Origin: Xestospongia muta
Taxonomy: Eukaryota > Porifera > Demospongiae > Haplosclerida > Petrosiidae
Direction: 5' to 3'
DNA: 64,000 bases
Assembly: GCA_963693285.1 (NCBI GenBank)
Contig: OY848920.1
Location: 10,166,182-10,230,181 of the forward strand
How positions within the stretch are numbered: position 1 is the stretch's first letter; every line of letters starts with the position of its first letter. Shown here one piece after another: positions 1 through 10,865 of this stretch. The notes beneath the pieces were generated by a model, which made no database searches, was not told the origin of the DNA, and saw nothing but the letters and a program-made list of their open reading frames with translations. Both the position numbers and the translations under genes were made by a program.

Positions 1-1682
1 ATTCCTGGAGACTTAGACGTGCTGTAACTGTACGACAAAACTCCTCAATAGCATCTTCATAAGCTTTAATGTGAACATCAGCTTCTTCAACATTAAATTG
101 GTCAACAATGGCTTTTAAAATGTTAATATCAATCAATGTACATTTAACTTTGACAATTTCTAGTACACCATCAAGTGTGTTAGTGCTGGTACGTGATAAT
201 TGAGGGGTGAGGTCAGGATAACAATCTTGGAGAAATGTTTTCAAGTTTTCACAAGTTACAGACATCTCTTTAATAACATTTCGAATTTTGTTAAAGGTTG
301 TTCCAAATTTTACTCTCATTGAATTAAATGTGGGACTCATACTTCGTGGAACAAAAATCCCATCTATAACATAGTACATATTATTACATGAATATACAGG
401 ATATTACCTTGAACAGACTCATTGCTTACATGAGATAGACTATGAGAAGATACTACAATAAGAGATATAACAGGATAATAATATTAATACTAACAAACCA
501 TACCTTCACTGAGTAATGGTTTAGTGTGTGTTGTTCTGTCTTCAAATGATTGCTCTATAATTTTAGTAATATTTTAAAATTACATTATGTAATCAACTTT
601 ATAACTTACTGTAGTCATTCATTATGACATCACCTAATTGTATATTATCAGTGAATCTTTGAAGTACACTGGCAAACACTTTTAGGTTTTGATAGTTGCT
701 ATGGACAGCACCACGTACAGCTTTTAGTAGTGATATTAATGGCTGAGTAGATATAGTTAGTGTATCATCTGAAATGACTCCCTCTCCATGAAGTAGTTCT
801 GCTACTTGAACTGGATATTGAAGAGATTGAGAGAGAGTACCATAATGACAACGTAAAATGTCACTGGCATGATCTTCACAACTACTATGACCTGTCATGA
901 CTACCTTTTGAACATTAGCTATTGTTGTCTGGTCTTCTGGAAATTTTTGACCTTTTAATAATGAAATGTTAAAATAAATTATTAAAATTAATGATATCTC
1001 ACTATATTCACTGATAATTCTCTCAGATAGAACTTTTGTCTCCTCAACCTTGGACAGTACTGTAGCTACTACTTTCAACTTCCTGTGGTCTGAAGATACT
1101 GCTGTATGTATAGCAGATAACAGAGTTGTCTTCTTCTCATTCAGAATACCCTCCATTGTCTCCATTACATCAAGTGTTTCTTCACTGATACATCTCTCAC
1201 TAAATAAGAGCTGGGACACTTTTACAGGATTGATCAGACATTGTGATAGTGTATCAGTATGGTGCCAAAGAATAACAATTGCTTCAGTAGCTGAGGAGTC
1301 CATTCCTGTAATAAAAATAATGACACACACACTATCTTATCAACCAGATTCACTCACCATCAGAGATACAACATTTTCTTAACATGACCAACTCATATTT
1401 ATGAGCAACAGTGTTTTCTTCAATAACTTCTTTCTTCAAAGTATCTACAACTTGTCTTCTGGTAGCATTAGGGTTGGTGTTCAACCACAACTCAAACATT
1501 TTTAATGTCTTGTAAGTAGAATCATCAGGTTGTCTACGAATATCATCCAACTTCTTGGAATCAAGTTTAAGCAGGATTCCAAACTGATACCATTTACCAC
1601 CAATGTGAATATGTTCACATAATTCATCAAGAGATGGTTTCTTTTTTAATAATTTCTCAAATAAAAGATTTCTTGCAGTCAT
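1..1682 (-). CDS. U0: death domain/CARD-like receptor-type gene, 5' part only
   Basis: This is the 5' portion of the repeated gene family, read leftwards and cut by the window edge. Exons are 1682-1358, 1305-1003, 951-610, 554-504, 452-408 and 363-1 (open). Exon 1 encodes a death domain, with a W-Y-Q-F-G helix-2 motif and the typical K-x-F-E-L-W-L segment. Exons 2 and 3 each encode a CARD-like helical bundle. Exon 6 starts the unnamed domain in its type A form (begins DGIFVPRSM). All phases join (325, 303, 342, 51 and 45 nt, each ending in phase 1). The start is the first ATG of the open frame; upstream the frame stays open without an ATG. Its coiled coil and C-terminus lie outside the window. 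The role is unknown; adaptor or sensor signalling through death-fold domains is inferred. Confidence 0.8.
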
Positions 1683-1784
1683 TGCTTCTTCGTCAGAGAC
1701 AACACACCCACTGGTGACCTTTTGGGTGGGGCTCACCTAGGACCACACCTTCTAATATTTTTAACCCTTTTATGTCAAGCTGCA
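1683..1784. promoter_or_regulatory. Shared divergent promoter between U0 and RABL3-like gene
   Basis: Only 102 bp separate the ATG of the leftward death-domain gene from the ATG of the rightward RABL3-like reading frame, so one short segment must serve both starts. It holds GGGTGGGGC at 1724-1732, a KLF/Sp-type box that recurs at the same place in U1, U2, U3, U5 and U6. No TATA box is evident near either start. That the segment is a bidirectional promoter is inferred from the geometry. Confidence 0.5.
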
Positions 1785-2273
1785 ATGTCTTCAGACAATA
1801 TCAGGAAATTTAAAGTTATTGTTCTAGGAGACACAGATATTATAAAAACACACGTTAATATTGTATATTGCCGCCATTAGGAGTAGGTAAGAGTTCTTTA
1901 GTGAGTCTAATATCTGAAGGGGAAGTCCTCACTAATCCCACGTCAACTGTAGGATGTTCAGTAGAAGTCAATGTACCACATCCATCCATTATTGACCACA
2001 CCCACATTATTCTATTGTTTTAGTTACATGAATATACAAGATCTTTATCATCAACTCCAACCAGTTTCTTTGTAGAATTATGGGATATGGGAGGGACTGT
2101 GTCACATGAGAAGGGGCGTGGTATCTTTTATCAACAGATAATCGGTATGTATTAAAGTCACAGTGAAATATCATTGTACATTTGTAGTCTCTTAGAAGAC
2201 TATTAGATGGAACAGTATTGACTCTAGTATTAAGAGAAATGAACTCTTCTAATTTAAACTTGAACAAGGACAG
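1785..2273 (+). pseudogene. RABL3-like small GTPase, 5' exons, degraded copy 1
   Basis: Three exon pieces read as the start of a RABL3-type GTPase: 1785 to about 1836 (ends in VIVLGDT), 1881-1972 (GVGKSSLVSLISEG, completing the P-loop, then TVGCSVEV) and 2024-2144 (FFVELWDMGGTV, the G3 region). A last piece around 2204-2273 matches the LRRxxLEAL region that follows G3 in RABL3. The exon between G3 and this piece, which should carry the VHDLTNKKS stretch, cannot be read. In this copy the first donor is mutated from GT to AT, so exon 1 cannot splice normally, and the motif VEVK has become VEVN. It lies head-to-head with U0. Probably non-functional. Confidence 0.6.
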
Positions 2274-2328
2274 GTAAGTTGAACAGCTGTTTAATAGATT
2301 ACATCATTATGACATCATAGTTACAAAG

Positions 2329-2848
2329 GATGGGATGTGGGCGTGGCTACAATGAAGAGAGAAATGTTTATTGACTTGTTCACCAGAATTTGCTTATGGT
2401 GAAAGTGGTTCAGGTGACAAGATCCCTCTTAATTCTACACTTCAATTTGAGGTTGAACTCTTTCGTTGGGCTGGAGAGGACATTACCAATGATGGAGATG
2501 TAATAATGAGTGTGGTTACCAAGGGAACAGGATACAAGAAACCCTCGGAGGGATCAACAGTCAATGGTATAATATACTAACTATCATATTACATTATAAT
2601 GTACATATATAATGTTATATACTGACTGAAGTAATAGGAACAGATCATAGCTTGTATTGTTAATATATTATGTTACTGTATTAAGACTACTATTAATAAT
2701 ATGTAGTTACTATAGCAACTACATTAGTACTGGTAATTGATCTATCCACTGTACTAGTGAGCAATGGGTGTGGCTCTTAAATTTAGTACAATATTCTAAT
2801 ATAATTATGTTATAGTTTTTTTTATTCCAGTATATATAAAGGGTACTA
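2329..2848 (+). pseudogene. FKBP4/5-like immunophilin fragment, truncated copy 1
   Basis: Exon 2329-2566 encodes the end of one FKBP domain and the linker to the next (SPEFAYGESGSGDK, FEVELFRW, GEDITND), the order seen in FKBP4/FKBP5. Before the SPEF motif the frame shifts relative to the WDVGVATMK stretch, a break shared by all three copies in the window. The next exon begins after the acceptor at 2830, but the family sequence stops at about 2848 and continues directly into intergenic sequence that elsewhere lies after the gene. All TPR exons are therefore missing. This is a deletion product of the tandem array. Confidence 0.75.
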
Positions 2849-3450
2849 AGGTTAAAGGTTTATATACAAATTGTTCCTCTCTTGTCCTCAATAGAATCTC
2901 CTTTACAATAGTGATATGTACATTGTTCATAGAATATAGAGTAAGTTGAGGTCAATTAACATCATCCCATCATTTATTATGTTAGTGAACAAACTTCTCT
3001 ATATCAGAAATATCTATATATAACTTGATCTACTGAACTGACTTCAATAGTCTAGTTATATTTATAATGTGTAGTCTTCTACCTCCTCTGAAAATAAGAA
3101 AGGAGGTGTTGATTTCTCTAAGTAGTTAAATTCTAAATTGTTATGTTTTCCTTCAAACTCTTCGGAAAGTAAAAAGCAAGCAAACAAAATCTCCACAAAG
3201 GGGTTAAAAATGAGACCACACCCATAAATAATTAATCTCACAGGCTCAAATGACCAGCTATCAAAGAACAAAAAAGTGTGACGTTAAAGAAGTAAGTGTT
3301 GAGCAAACTGCTCTATTTTTATTGTCTATTAGTTTTGTTAGGGAAAGAAATTGTTAATAAAAGAAGAGAAAATAATGTCAAGAGAGATGTAAAAAGAAAA
3401 TAAAAGTGAGCGAGAAGACAGATTAAGAATAAACAACAAACTACTTACTA
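2849..3450. other. Repeat-unit flank downstream of U1 (no gene)
   Basis: This is the 3' flank of U1, homologous to the segments before every other LRR copy (11,365-11,959; 19,430-20,019; 27,595-28,195; 61,835-62,417). An open frame at 3062-3271 exists only in this copy and is not credible as a gene. The segment probably holds the 3' UTR of the LRR gene, since conservation among copies is high up to about 3,300; this is inference. Confidence 0.5.
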
Positions 3451-4244
3451 TTACTGGAAAACAAGTCTGTCTTTAATAACTTGATAATTGTCTAACTTTA
3501 TACAATACTCTTCATGTTGACTTGATAAGTATAGTTCCCTTATTGTAGTATTTTTAGTTAGTGATGTGCATATTGTCTTGATATCATCATTGTTCAGTGA
3601 AGTATCGTAGAGATATAGTCTTGTCAATGATGTAGTAGTTTGTATTAGATCTGCTATTGTACTGGTACTAACTGAAGTGATCTGACGATTACGTCCGATG
3701 TTCAACTTAGTCAATGTTTGGTTTTTAATAAGTCCTTTACAGATATATCGGACTCCATTATCAGTGATGTTACAGTTGAAGAGACATAGCTCTTTTAAAG
3801 TTGTATTAGTTGCTAACATAGTAGATAAGTGAGTCATATCTTCATCTGTGATACCAGTAACATTATACAACCATAACTGTACAAGTTTTTTATTATTACA
3901 GAGACTGTCACTGACTTGTTTGATACCACCAGTAAGTGAAGAGGAGTCCAGCCATAGTCTCTTTATTGTTTTATTAGTTTTTAGTATCTCTGATAATATC
4001 GATACACACTCACTGTCCAATGAAGTGTTCACTATATAAAGACTCCTCACTGTACACTTATTAAGATTGTTTATAATAACTGCAGTACTTTCAGGAGATG
4101 ATGAGAAGAGATCAATACTCCATTCTTTTCCTGTTTGTTCTTCTTTTGTTAATTTACTTATAACATCTTCACTTTCTACTACACTTGGTCCAGTCAGTAT
4201 AACTTTATTGTCATCATCATCCCACAGAACACTTCCAGTGTCTC

Positions 4245-6017
4245 CTGTTATAAAACAGAGTTAGTATATAGTATAGTACACACATAGTAATATATACTAT
4301 AACACACTACAATACACAGACAATACACTGAAGAAGAAAGGAAGCCATTACTGTTTACAGACTATGGTTACTATGGTAACGAGTTATAGGGGCTTATTAA
4401 AAACTTATGCTAACAGGAAGAGGCCACTGCATGGCTACAGAATTATTTAATTAGTTAATCACAGAATTACTACCAAATGTTGATATGGCGACAAGTAGAT
4501 TGCTTTGACAATCAATAAAGGAAAAATAACATCTTGTCTATAATAACCAATAATCATTCATAATAGTGCTCCACCCACATATGTTATATAATTCCATATA
4601 TTGTATAACAGGAAACTTTCAAGACATAATTCGTTTTGTTACTAACTATTTGTCTGTTTACATTAACACTGTGATACTATCCAAAATAATGTCAGTTATT
4701 GTCCTCTACTGACAAATATAGTGAAGAGACAGCAGTTGTTTGTAAAAGAGGCTATGTATGAATTAAGTCAACTTTTAAGTTAGTATTGTAACATAAAAGC
4801 TTTGTATAAAGCAATGACGATAATGTTTACAGTGTATGAAATAAGTGGGTGTGGTTATTAATACATTAGAGATTTGTATACTGAAGTCACAAAAGGAAAT
4901 GAAACAACTACGATAATGTTTAAACTGACACATCACTATAGAAACACTGTACATAAAGTATTATAATAGTGTTGAAGTACTAGTTGTGTTGTTATGTTTT
5001 GAGACTCAAAGAATGTCTACTTCATAGATCTACATGGTTTCCCCAATGATCATTACATGTAGTCTTAGATATCTCCTCAGTCTATATCTGCTGATATTAT
5101 TACATATAGAGATATCATATATAGGTGATGTCAATGTAAATTTAAATTTATGCATTTTAACATTACAATATAAGTGTATAGTGTTTTTGTTATTGTGATA
5201 TTTCCTCCATTTTATTGACTCTTTCATTGCTAGCTATTTTCTTGAGCAGGCATATAGTAAAATGTCTGTTGTTGGTGTGTGAAGACTTATGAAAAAATAT
5301 CTAATTAATTATTCATAAAGGCGTGGTCACCATATACAAACTTCAGGTTAGGACATTTAGTATATCTTCTTTACTCAGTTTTTGTTCTCTTAAAAGCATT
5401 TTCTCTCTATTTGTCACATTGTACTCAATAGTTGATATAACTGTTTTATATTTTTATAAATAATTATTCTAGGGATTTCCCCTCAGTTTCTTCTCTAATT
5501 AAGGATCTATGGAGAGTTTGCAGTTCCTTGGTCTCATCCCCAGATGCCAACTTGCTTAATGTGGGGAAAGGCACCTGGTGACTTTAGTCCAATTCCTTGT
5601 ATTTAAACCAATTTTTTGACTCACCAATCAGAATACTCCTAGGGTATGATGTTATAAATGTCACTGTCAAATCTGAGGAATTGAACTAAAGTTACTAGAT
5701 GTCCTTTCTCGAACTAAGTTAGTAGACGTCTGGGGATGAGACTAACAGTTCCTGTGATACATATTCCTAATCTCACAAAAGGAGGAAGGGTTTAATAAAC
5801 CATATACATAATAAATATTGTCTACAGGATACTTTTTATGTAAACCACAAACTACATAATAACACTGTGTATTCACACCCACAACCATTACTAGTAGACA
5901 AAACAAATTATTGTTATGATACTAACATTGGAGAATGTAATGGATTATATTAGTATATTACATCAATAAACATTCTTTTTACTTTGTTATAATAATACAA
6001 ATTACAATATAACCTAC
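4245..6017. other. Expanded last intron of U1
   Basis: This 1.77-kb interval lies between the fused linker exon and the LRR exon; in U2 and U3 the same intron is only about 330 bp. Apart from the MITE at 5529-5745 I see no coding sequence. It contains diverged AT-rich sequence that resembles the 39.7-40.1 kb region in places, such as short stretches around 5,230-5,460 and 39,770-40,000. Confidence 0.45.
5529..5745. mobile_element. 217-bp MITE in U1 intron
   Basis: The direct repeats CAGTTCCT at 5521-5528 and 5746-5753 flank an element whose ends are inverted copies of GTCTCATCCCCAGA. The 8-bp duplication fits hAT- or MULE-type transposition, but the ends do not let me choose. It has no coding capacity. 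Diverged relatives of this end sequence appear near 25,405 and 33,507. Confidence 0.7.
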
Positions 6018-9000
6018 TTGGATGAGGTAAGGAACTGTCTTCAGTTATTGATTTACGAGTCTTTGGTATGAATGCTAGATCTAGTAACAATGTCATATAA
6101 TGAGAAGTGACTAATACCAGTTACCTTTCAAGCTCTGCTTTAACTCCTCAATCTGTTGGTCTCTCTCCCTTAGTTGTAAAGTCAATGACGTTATTATTTC
6201 TTGTAGTGTCTCTAGCTCTTTCTGTCTCTCAGCAGACACTGACTGTATATTCTTCTCAAAAGCTTTATATAAAATGAGAAGAAAATTGATCACTAATATA
6301 TTATGTAAAATACTGACAACATTGGACTTGTGATTGCTGTTGTATAAATTTACCTTCCTTTGTTTTCACAAGTGATGTCAAGTGTTCAATTGTTTTTTCT
6401 TTCATTTCTCTTGTTTCTATATAAAGGAACATTAAGTTATTAATCAGATATTTCATATAATAGACAGCTATTAAATAAAACAGTAGTTGTACACAATATA
6501 CCTTCATTTTGTCTGACAATAGATGACATTTGTATAGTCATCTTTTTCCGCATGGTTTGTTCTAGTTCAAGTCGACTTCTCAACTCCTTTGTGTTCTCTT
6601 CTACAATAGCTCTAACCTCCTATATACCAATAAACAACACATGTAGTAACTGTTGTCTAATACTACTCATCTCTAACCTTGTCTCTTCTATGATCATAAA
6701 TGGTATAGTGACCAATTGTAAGTTGTAGTAATCCTCTCCTCTTCAATGATTCAAGAGTCTCCTGAGCTCTGGCAATAAGTAGAGTTGTTAGATTGAGTGG
6801 AAAAAAACAAGTGACAATGATGGAGTTGCCTTTTGCTAAGTAACGAATCTCCACATCTCTTTCAAATGATTCTGAAAGGATATCCTCGATATCTTCTAAT
6901 GTACAATCTTTAGGATTCCAATTCAAGACAAAGACAGCTGTCTCACATTGGAGAAGAGCAGGAGTGTTTGTAACTTTAAAACTTTCGTTTAAACAAAGAG
7001 AAGCTTTTATTTCTTTACAAAATGACTGAACAACATCTTTGTATGCTTGTATATGTGTCTCAGCTTCTTTGATTTTGAAGTGCTTCACAATACCCTCTAA
7101 ACAACTGATATTGATCAATGTACAATGATCATTAACAACATCTAGAACATCATCAATGGAGGCAGAATGAGCTATTTGAGATTTGAGGTGGGAATAACCA
7201 TCTTTAAGAAATTGTTTCAATTCATCCAGAGGTGGAGGCGTTTTGTTGATAGCTTTTCGGATATTACTGAAGGCTATTGCATATTCTCTTTTAATTGATC
7301 CAAAAATATGCCCAACCTTTCGAGGAATTCTAACTTCCTTTAATACATTATCTGTAATTAGTAATAGTAATTAGTAATTAGTTCTCCTACATTCTTGTAA
7401 TACTAACTTTGACTTGAAGCTGAACTGTTTTCATTTGAAACTGTAGATAATGTTAGGTCTAATAAGTGATCTTTCAATGACAATTTATCAATATAAATTA
7501 TTACCTTGACTTAAACTGCTATTAACTGAAGCTACTGGTGTAGTAGTTGATGAATTATCTAATTTGACTCAATGATATTATGATCTTAATGTATCATATT
7601 ATACCTTCACTAACTACAGTATTAATAGAGTGTTCATCCAATATTTCATTACTAGGAAATGCCTTCTCTATGTCAATATTAGTGTTATAATTATAAATCA
7701 TATGTACTTACCATAATCCTTCAACATATCCTTAGCACATGGTACATTGCTAGTAATTTTTAACAGTACACTAGCAAATACTACAAGGTTACTATGGTTA
7801 CTATGTACAGCATGACGTATAGCTCTTAACAGGACAAACAATGCTTTTTCTTCAGACTGAGATTCTGCAGTACTTCTTACTGTAGAAAAAGTTGCTTGTG
7901 AAATAACTCTCTCTCCACAGAGCACCTCTGCTACTCTAACAGGATATTGAAGAGATTGAGAGAGAGTACCATAATGACAACGTAAAATGTCACTGGCACG
8001 AACTATAATAAAATAAATAAAATTTATAAATACAGTTCACTTATAAATCTACCACTATAATCAGATGTTTGTTCTAAATCATGTCTCTCCTTCTTCCTTT
8101 TTAAATCCTCATCCGATATCTCTTTATCTTCTAGTGGTCGCTTTCCACTTGGATTTAACACATCCCACTTTGTCATCACATTAGATTCCTGTGACACCAT
8201 AGTAACATCTAGTAGTAGTAATTGTACATACAGTAACCTTATAAGTAGTGTCCTCTGATGTAATCCAATTTCCAGATTCTGTAACCTCCATTGTATCATT
8301 AAGACTTGTTGTTCCTATCTCTTGAGCAATATCAGTCTTCATCTGGTCATATATCTGAGCTATAGACATTCAAGAGAAAATACCACCATTAAACCAGGTA
8401 ATATGAAATTGTTCTCTCACTATATTCACTGATAATTGTTTCAGATAGAATTTTAGACTCCTTAAATTTGGACAGTACTGTAGCTACTATTTTCAACTTC
8501 TTGTGATCTGAAGATATTGCTGTATGTATAGCAGATAACAGAGTTGTCTTCTTCTCATTCAGAATACCCTCCATTGTCTCCATTACATCAAGTGTTTCTT
8601 CACTGATACATCTCTCACTAAATAAGAGCTGGGACACTTTTACAGGATTGATCAGACACTGTGATAGTGTATCAGTATGGTGCCAAAGAATAACAATTGC
8701 TTCAGTAGCTGAGGAGTCCATTCCTGTAATAAAAATAATGACACACACTATCTTATCAACCAGATTCACTCACCATCAGAGATACAATATTTTCTTAATA
8801 TGACCAACTCATACTCATGAGCAACAGTGATTTCTTTGATGACTTCCTTCCTTAAAGCATCTACCACTTGTCTTCTGGTAGCATTAGGGTTGGTATCTAA
8901 CCACAACTCAAACATTCTTGATGTTTTGTAAGTAGAATCTTCTGGTAACTTTTGAATATCATCTCGCAACTTCTTAGGATCCAGTTTTAACAGGATTCCT

Positions 9001-9142
9001 AACTGATATCATTTACTACCAATACGAATATGTTCACATAATTCATCAAGAGTTGGTTTCTCTTCTAATAATTTCTCAAAAGAAAGATTTCTTGCAGCCA
9101 TTGCTTCTTCGTTGAAGACAATACGCCCACTGGTGATCTTTT

Positions 9143-9151
9143 GGGTGGGGC
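9143..9151. promoter_or_regulatory. KLF/Sp-like box upstream of U1
   Basis: GGGTGGGGC is found about 40-50 bp before the ATG of U1. The same box is at 1724-1732 (U0), 15976-15984 (U2), 24146-24154 (U3), 32319-32327 (U5) and 36940-36948 (U6). In U7 the corresponding site near 44909 is changed to AGGTGAGGC. Its function is inferred from conservation and position only. Confidence 0.4.
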
Positions 9152-9602
9152 TCATGTAACCCAACCGCTCCTAGCCGGAACAAAATTAATATTCATAATG
9201 GGCGTGGTCTCCATAATTATTATAATTATACATTTTAAATGAATAATAAACAGTAATAAAACATAATACAAATTATATTGTTGCTCAGTTCGGACTAGTG
9301 AGAACTGTGATGGACTCAATCTAATCTAGGAAACACTTGCTTTACAAACACAAAGACAATCTTTATATTCCTCTCCTACAAGAATATATAAATAAACATA
9401 AAGAATGCAGTAACAATTGTTATTGTCAATATCATAATGATATAAATGTACTCTTAGCTACATTATGCTGCATATGCTTGATAAAAAGATTGTAGAATCT
9501 CTGCATACAGGAAGGGGCTAAGGTGATACAACTAACAGTGATCTACAATCAACTAAACAGTAATTGACAAAACTAATATGAAGTAAATTACATATTTTAT
9601 AG
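9152..9602. other. Non-coding start of the alternative intergenic segment
   Basis: After the U1 promoter the sequence is homologous to 36,949-37,410, beginning with a GCTCCTAGCCGGA stretch, and not to the RABL3/FKBP module. I see no gene in it. Confidence 0.4.
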
Positions 9603-10245
9603 AATTCATTCCACACTGGTCTCCAGGTGATCAGGAAGATGCCCATGAATATCTTACTAAGTTCTTCTTCAAATCAAAGAGATGTAGTTATAGTCAATAT
9701 TAGTGCTTTAAGTTTTGATATATTAATGTAATCATAAGTGACACCAGTGTACACAAATTAACTGATACTACAATAACTACTACTAGTAAGAACACATATG
9801 TACATAAAATGTATATTTAACATAATACAATTGAATATCTAAAATGTGGATTGTCCAGATCTTCTTAAAGTAACCAATCAAATCTACAAGTAACTGTTCA
9901 GGTATGACATAAACAGTTATTAGTAATATGTTGATTTTCAATCCAAGACACTCCACTATACTGACTCATTTAATCCATTATCTGGATTTTCCTATCTTAA
10001 GAAGATCATGTTAGTGGGACACAAGTTAACTCCTAACAAACCATTATTCCTAAATATCATATATACATATAGTCAACTCATAAGTCATTGATATATGTTA
10101 GAGAAAGTGAGTCATTTCAATGGAATAATTGGAAGGTAGATCTACACTGGGTAAGACAGTCATTAATAATAATCATATACTGGTAAATGTATAGAGTGCT
10201 CCAGTTCAAAGGAATGGTTCTGACTGTGGAGTCTTTGCTATAATG
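9603..10245 (+). pseudogene. Ulp1/SENP-type and USP-like cysteine protease exon remnants
   Basis: Three exon-like pieces lie in order. The first, 9603 to about 9681 after a TTATAG acceptor, reads HWSPGDQEDAHEYLTKFF; the GDQEDAHEYL part resembles the QDAxEFL motif of ubiquitin-specific proteases. The second, about 10100-10150, ends at LHW before a GTAAGA donor, as in the catalytic His-Trp of C48 (Ulp1/SENP) peptidases. The third, 10197-10245, reads PVQRNGSDCGVFAIM, the C48 Gln...Asp-Cys-Gly active-site motif, before a GTGAGT donor. The catalytic Asp exon and any start are not visible, so this is a remnant or an unrecognised multi-exon gene. A second copy is at 37,411-38,055. Confidence 0.5.
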
Positions 10246-10577
10246 GTGAGTATAGTTAATCATTTTAGTTATTTCAAACACTTAACAATTAGATGGCGCT
10301 ATATATTTTAAGTGAAGTAAAGCCTTGCTTTCAGTATGTATTAAAAAGTAAAGGTGTTGATTAATATGACAACACAATAGGACATATCTAGATTTAGATA
10401 TAAAATTTTACATGAACTACATAACTCAAAGTTATTGTATACAGTATACAATATAATACAGCTGATGTAATAATATCAGACTATAATACCATTAGGTGTG
10501 ATACTGATGAGCAATTGAACTCCTATAGCAATGCAGCAATGGAAAAGTGAAAATCTACAGCACCAGTATTATCATCA

Positions 10578-10865
10578 ATGTCATCTCCATCATCATACTT
10601 AAAACAAAAGAAATCAAACTTTCAAACATCAAAACAAGCAACTCGTGGTTCACTACTTCAATCTTTATTTAATGAGCAGTCACAACTTCCTAATGCTTTA
10701 ACAGATAGAAGTAACAATAAAATTACACTGTTGTCTCTTAAATCAAGTTCTACCAATAAATCAGGAAAACAGAATAAGTCTCCTCTTTCTAAACCATCAC
10801 AGCCTCACATTTACATTTGCCCTAAATGCAAGAAAGAATACCAACACAAACAAAGTCTTAACTAG
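10578..10865 (+). pseudogene. Ser/Lys-rich ORF ending in a broken C2H2-type finger
   Basis: A 95-codon frame, rich in Ser, Lys and Asn, ends in CPKCKKEYQHKQSLN followed by TAG. A +1 shift just before the stop would continue as SHCYLSKYK, supplying the missing histidine. The finger therefore seems interrupted, or the stop marks a junction with the shared flank sequence that starts here. The homologous stretch at about 38,370-38,682 lacks the ATG. It may belong to the same degraded gene as the Ulp1-like pieces upstream; no function is claimed. Confidence 0.4.

Larger units (their letters stand above)
3451..9101 (-). pseudogene. U1: death domain-CARD-like-coiled coil-LRR gene with one nonsense codon
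   Basis: The exon set is complete and in phase: 9101-8774, 8723-8421, 8359-8238, 8188-8053, 8002-7712, 7667-7605, 7558-7505, 7440-7408, 7351-6678, 6619-6502, 6416-6354, 6262-6125, 6080-6018 and 4244-3451, for 1,060 codons. In exon 1 the conserved helix-2 tryptophan codon is TGA at 9009-9011 (codon 31), so the protein ends inside the death domain unless this is an error or a polymorphism. Two features are unique here. Exons 8359-8238 and 8188-8053 replace the start of the second CARD-like exon and add about 85 residues, including a basic KRKKERHD run. Exons 10 and 11 are fused by an in-frame deletion (TRKSITEDSSLPHP). The linker exons and unnamed domain are type B. The intron before the LRR exon is expanded to about 1.8 kb. 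Confidence 0.75.

Noticed and set aside
2007..2267. 86-codon minus-strand frame recurring at 16,258 and 57,781
   Set aside because: Opposite strand of the RABL3-like exons, where the plus-strand reading matches a known GTPase with correct splice borders.
3062..3271. 69-codon minus-strand frame downstream of U1
   Set aside because: Homologous flanks of other units have stops or indels in this frame.
5030..5227. 65-codon minus-strand frame in the U1 intron
   Set aside because: Low-complexity, not conserved and without splice context.
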